A stretch of 64,000 nt of DNA, taken from assembly GCA_020091685.1 (NCBI GenBank), contig CM034603.1, positions 10,708,683 to 10,772,682 on the forward strand, written 5' to 3'. The translations under genes and the position numbers were made by a program. This document shows positions 61,290 through 64,000 of the stretch, one piece after another. Position 1 is the first letter of the stretch; every line of letters starts with the position of its first letter. Below the pieces are notes generated by a model. It worked only from the letters and a program-made list of their open reading frames with translations. It was not told the DNA's origin and made no database searches. The DNA comes from Lutjanus erythropterus (Eukaryota; Chordata; Actinopteri; Lutjaniformes; Lutjanidae).

Positions 61290-61990
61290 TTTGTAGGGGT
61301 GTGCGTAAGACAGTTATTAAAATGTCATAATCATGTCATGACACCTGTCAAGAACATGAAGGAGTCTCCATGAATACATATGACTGTTGTCATTAAGTGT
61401 CTAGCTGAGAGATCGCAGCCAGACCAGGACTGAACACAGCCTCCAAGACCGACGGTGGTCAGTTTGACAGGGACAACAGTACCGAGGTGGTTCTCTTGCT
61501 GGGTTTGGGTCCTTGCACCCCAGAGCTCACTCAGCTAATTACCCGGCTAGCTCCGCGGCTAACTGAGCTAACTAGCTAAATCTTGCTCAGTTAACAGAGA
61601 ATATTGGTTAGTCTACTTTAGCAACAAGTAAACTAGCTAACCACTAATTGTACTACTTTTCTTGAGGTCAAGAAAAATATTAATGACATGCTTATAATGG
61701 TCTAGTGGCGCCCAGTGTCAAAACCAACCATATATGACAGTTTATTATAATGTTAAAATAAATAAAATAAAACTAAACAGTTTAAGTTTGTCATGTCAGT
61801 CAAGTTGTAATGACAAAGACAATGGCAACATTGCATTAATAATGACATAGCTGTACAAATAACACTTAATGACAATAGTCATACACATTCATTAAGGCTG
61901 CTTCATGTCGATCACAGGTGCCTTGATATTGTTATCACAGTGTAATGACAGTCTTATGTACACCCTTTAAAATAAAGTGTTACCTCATCA
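61290..61990. mobile_element. Inverted-repeat element just after exon 6
   Basis: Arms of about 110 bases at each end are inverted copies: 'gactgttgtcattaagtgt' (left) against the reverse complement of 'aacacttaatgacaatagt' (right), continuing to 'gggtgtgcgtaagacagtt' against 'gacagtcttatgtacaccc'. The right end 'aaataaagtgttacct' is typical of a teleost family. The middle ('ctgagctaactagctaaa') is unrelated. Confidence 0.7.
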
Positions 61991-62162
61991 TGTGAGTGAG
62001 ATGTGGCATTTCTTCATCCTATGAATTATTCTTATCTCTAATGTAGAGTGCTAAAGTGAAGATAGAACTAAAAATAGGCGAGGCTCTCTTTTCGTGCTAT
62101 CTTCTTTCCTCTCCTTGTGTCCTTACCTCTTCCTATTCTGTCTCCTTTCCGCTCCTCTCCAG

Positions 62163-62174
62163 AGTCCTGCACAG
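62163..62174 (+). other. Possible start of gpr158 exon 7 (weak)
   Basis: After a long pyrimidine tract and ccgctcctctccag, the sequence in the phase required by exon 6 reads (R)-V-L-H-R-F. Mammalian GPR158 continues R-V-L-K-V-F at this junction. Homology then ends: the frame runs into DNA similar to the repeat copy at 22655-22900 and stops at about 62326. A GT follows at 62175 (cacag|gttcag), so a 12-base in-frame microexon is formally possible. This could be chance, a decoy acceptor or a broken exon start. The genuine exon 7 is probably beyond the window. Confidence 0.2.
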
Positions 62175-62179
62175 GTTCA

Positions 62180-62470
62180 GTTTTGCAAAATTTGCACCCA
62201 CAAAGCTGAGTACCAGAACCGACCCAGCAAAGCCACTGACAGCGTTATTCTCACAGTCTCAGTTTCTCCCAAATGCCACAGTTTGGTGTGCTCCACTGGC
62301 TATTTTGTCTTCACGTTATCCATTTTGATTTGGTCGCTGTCAGATCTGTCACATCCCATTATTATTGTATTTTAAAAGGTTGTGTTGCTGGCTTTCATAA
62401 TTAAAAAAATCCTGATTAGCTGATTTGGCTGATAATATTAGCTGATTAGGTGTCAAAAATACCGCAAGAT
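62180..62470 (+). repeat. Copy of the core repeat at 22560-22920
   Basis: Shares 'agcaaagc.actgaca', 'gttatt.tcacagtc', 'cactggctatttt', 'atccattttg', 'ggctttca.aat', 'atattagctgatt' in the same order as 22655-22900. This explains the DNA following the exon-7-like start. Confidence 0.65.
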
Positions 62471-62753
62471 CATATTAATTTTTTTTTTTTCTAGGAAAAA
62501 AGTTCTCCCCTGCTGCATATCTGCAGTTCACTTTACATTTAACATATTACATATTTCAGATTATTAAATATTATAATATTGTTTTTCTGCTCCTTATACA
62601 ACTCTTTTGTGGGTAACTGATCCTGTGCAAGACTTTGTCTCCTATCCTCTCTCCTCTCCTGATCTCCTCTCCTTCTCCTGATATTAACTTGCCCTGTGAG
62701 TTAGCCTTTCTCAGTTTCAATAATTCAGCTGCCTCTCAGCCTGCACACTCGTG

Positions 62754-62754
<1 letters not shown>

Positions 62755-62806
<52 letters not shown>
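62755..62806. repeat. (CA)n array
   Basis: About 25 uninterrupted CA units in intron 6. Confidence 0.95.
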
Positions 62807-62809
<3 letters not shown>

Positions 62810-63639
62810 TGCAGTTTTGCCAATAAGCACATTTGAATTTCACATCAGGTCGGCTCTATCTGCGTCTGCCCGCTGAAGTATCTATTCAGACACACACGCA
62901 CTCACTTCCTGCTCTTCAGCTCTGCGAGAGTGTTGCCGAGACGGGAGAAGGGGGTCAAAGGCCGGCCAGAGGGTTCCCTTGGCAAAATTACCAATTAGAT
63001 TTTTTTTTCCCGAGCTCACTGGGTGTGAAGTGTGCCCCAGGGGCACACTCTTACAGCCCGGTCCCACTGAATATATCAGAGATAAAATAGATTTGTCACA
63101 GTGCAGTTGGGAGAGAGCAGATGGACACAGTGCTGAGATGATAGTAAACAGAGAATTGACTGGATGATGATATCTCTATATCTACATGCTTTCTTTCTCT
63201 CTATATAGCTTTCCATACTTAATACATGGCTTTGTGAAATAATCCATTCTGGTTGGCGAATAACAGCATTCTAAGGTCTCTTATTTCTGAATAGCAGACT
63301 GTTGCTATGAATGATAGACTGTTGCTATGGATGCAGGTCTGATCATAGACAGGGTGGGTCAATTTCAGTCCAATATACCAGCCTAAACCAGCTTGAAACA
63401 TTCACATGAGTTATTTGAAGGCAACAAGTGACTGAGTGATGTGATTTCTTGAAAATATTTCAATGCGGGAGCCAAAATTTAAGAGTGCAGAAAATACAAC
63501 TGTGGACATGAAATGTAACTGCCACCAAAGTCATGTTTACTACTGTAAACCAGCATTAAAATGACAGTTACCAACATAAACAAACACTTTCCAAACAGAC
63601 ACACTACAAACACTAAAAATGTTGAAAATGTAACTTACA

Positions 63640-63880
63640 TGTGTGTAAAGCAGGGCAACAAACAAGATGACGGACCCAAAGATGCAGACCAAAGCTAAGC
63701 TGGACCAATTCAAAAGTTTTTAATTGCAATGATGGTGATGTACAATGATGTACAACTGACTTACGTGATTGCAGCAATAGTCCAAAACATAGGTAAAAAC
63801 AGCTAGCAAAATCCAAAAATGAAACCATAAACAAGAGGGATGGCAAGATCTTCAAAATAAAACAGGAAAATACTATACTA
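63640..63880 (-). repeat. Dispersed repeat fragment near window edge
   Basis: 'acccaaagatgcagaccaaa', 'ttcaaaagtttttaattgca' and 'cttcaaaataaaacagga' match a common teleost repeat related to 40380-40730. Strand nominal. Confidence 0.45.
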
Positions 63881-64000
63881 TAGGCGTAGGATAAAGTATT
63901 ATGTTTTGTAATATCAATTCTCAAACTCAATGTATTGTTATATTCTGATATGAGACACAAAGACATGTGGCAGTGGTTAATTTTTTGTTGAGTTTAAACC

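Larger units (their letters stand above)
4432..64000 (+). other. gpr158: gpr158 gene, 5' part (six coding exons visible)
   Basis: Spliced gene encoding the N-terminal 483 residues of the class C receptor GPR158 (metabotropic glycine receptor). In mammals it binds glycine through an extracellular Cache domain, sits at neuronal membranes and signals with RGS7-Gbeta5. Identification rests on residue-level agreement with human GPR158 as I remember it: shared blocks include PYLECE, VDIDQC, FYHP, CLPCREGCP, YHFR, SGLILLE and FRCILLRW. The paralogue GPR179 is a poorer match in the stalk, where it has 'VDINQC' and 'CLPCPEGC'. Intron phases are 2, 0, 1, 0, 0, 2, and every junction keeps the frame. Introns are about 12.8, 26.1, 7.0, 1.6 and 7.9 kb, with the sixth open at the window edge. 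Human GPR158 is about 1,215 residues, so well over half the protein lies beyond the right edge. Teleost a or b copy is not resolved. Confidence 0.95.
61250..64000 (+). other. gpr158 intron 6 (5' part)
   Basis: The intron begins gtactg and runs to the window edge unless the weak exon-7-like start at 62163 is used. It holds an inverted-repeat element (61290-61990), a pyrimidine tract, a dispersed repeat fragment (62180-62470), a second CT-rich patch (62640-62690), a CA array and, near the edge, an old repeat (about 63640-63880). Stretch 62810-63600 shows nothing assignable. Confidence 0.7.

Overview
The window is vertebrate nuclear DNA, almost certainly from a ray-finned (teleost) fish. It holds one interrupted gene with consensus GT-AG introns, AT-rich introns full of short tandem repeats, and many dispersed repeats of types I know from teleost genomes (short inverted-repeat elements flanked by TTAA, elements with degenerate 'rCTGCAAC' ends, short retroposon tails). 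There is no bacterial-style gene organisation, no CRISPR array and no recognisable rRNA or tRNA gene.

The gene is GPR158, the orphan class C receptor now described as a metabotropic glycine receptor, on the + strand. Six coding exons are visible: 4432-5279, 18127-18232, 44296-44398, 51432-51643, 53211-53279 and 61140-61249. Their phases agree at every junction and together they give the first 483 residues: signal peptide, Cache-type ligand-binding domain, cysteine-rich stalk, and TM1 to TM3. The gene runs off the right edge; TM4-TM7 and the long cytoplasmic tail are not here. I cannot tell from this window whether it is the a or b teleost copy.

Layout: 1-3770 is upstream non-coding DNA with old repeats. 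3770-4431 is the GC-richer promoter and 5' UTR, including a 16-codon upstream ORF that ends 11 bases before the start codon. Intron 1 (12.8 kb) carries two copies of a long inverted-repeat transposon, a 42-bp minisatellite, an unexplained minus-strand exon-like block, and a pyrimidine-rich tract plus a dispersed repeat that supplies the apparent branch-point region of exon 2. Intron 2 (26 kb) is the richest in repeats, with nested insertions at 21.8-23.5 kb and 37.9-38.4 kb. Intron 3 (7 kb) has a GATA array and a satellite rich in GAA/TTC palindromes. Intron 4 is short and plain. Intron 5 opens with a ~790-bp hairpin element. Intron 6 (partial) has an inverted-repeat element and a possible exon-7-like start that runs straight into repeat DNA.

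No wholly new biological system stands out. The points most worth checking are the exon-7-like sequence at 62163, the exon-like minus-strand block at 8.86-9.29 kb, the repeat-derived branch point at exon 2, and the large hairpin after exon 5. Repeat assignments rest on copies compared within the window and on memory of teleost repeats, not on a database search.
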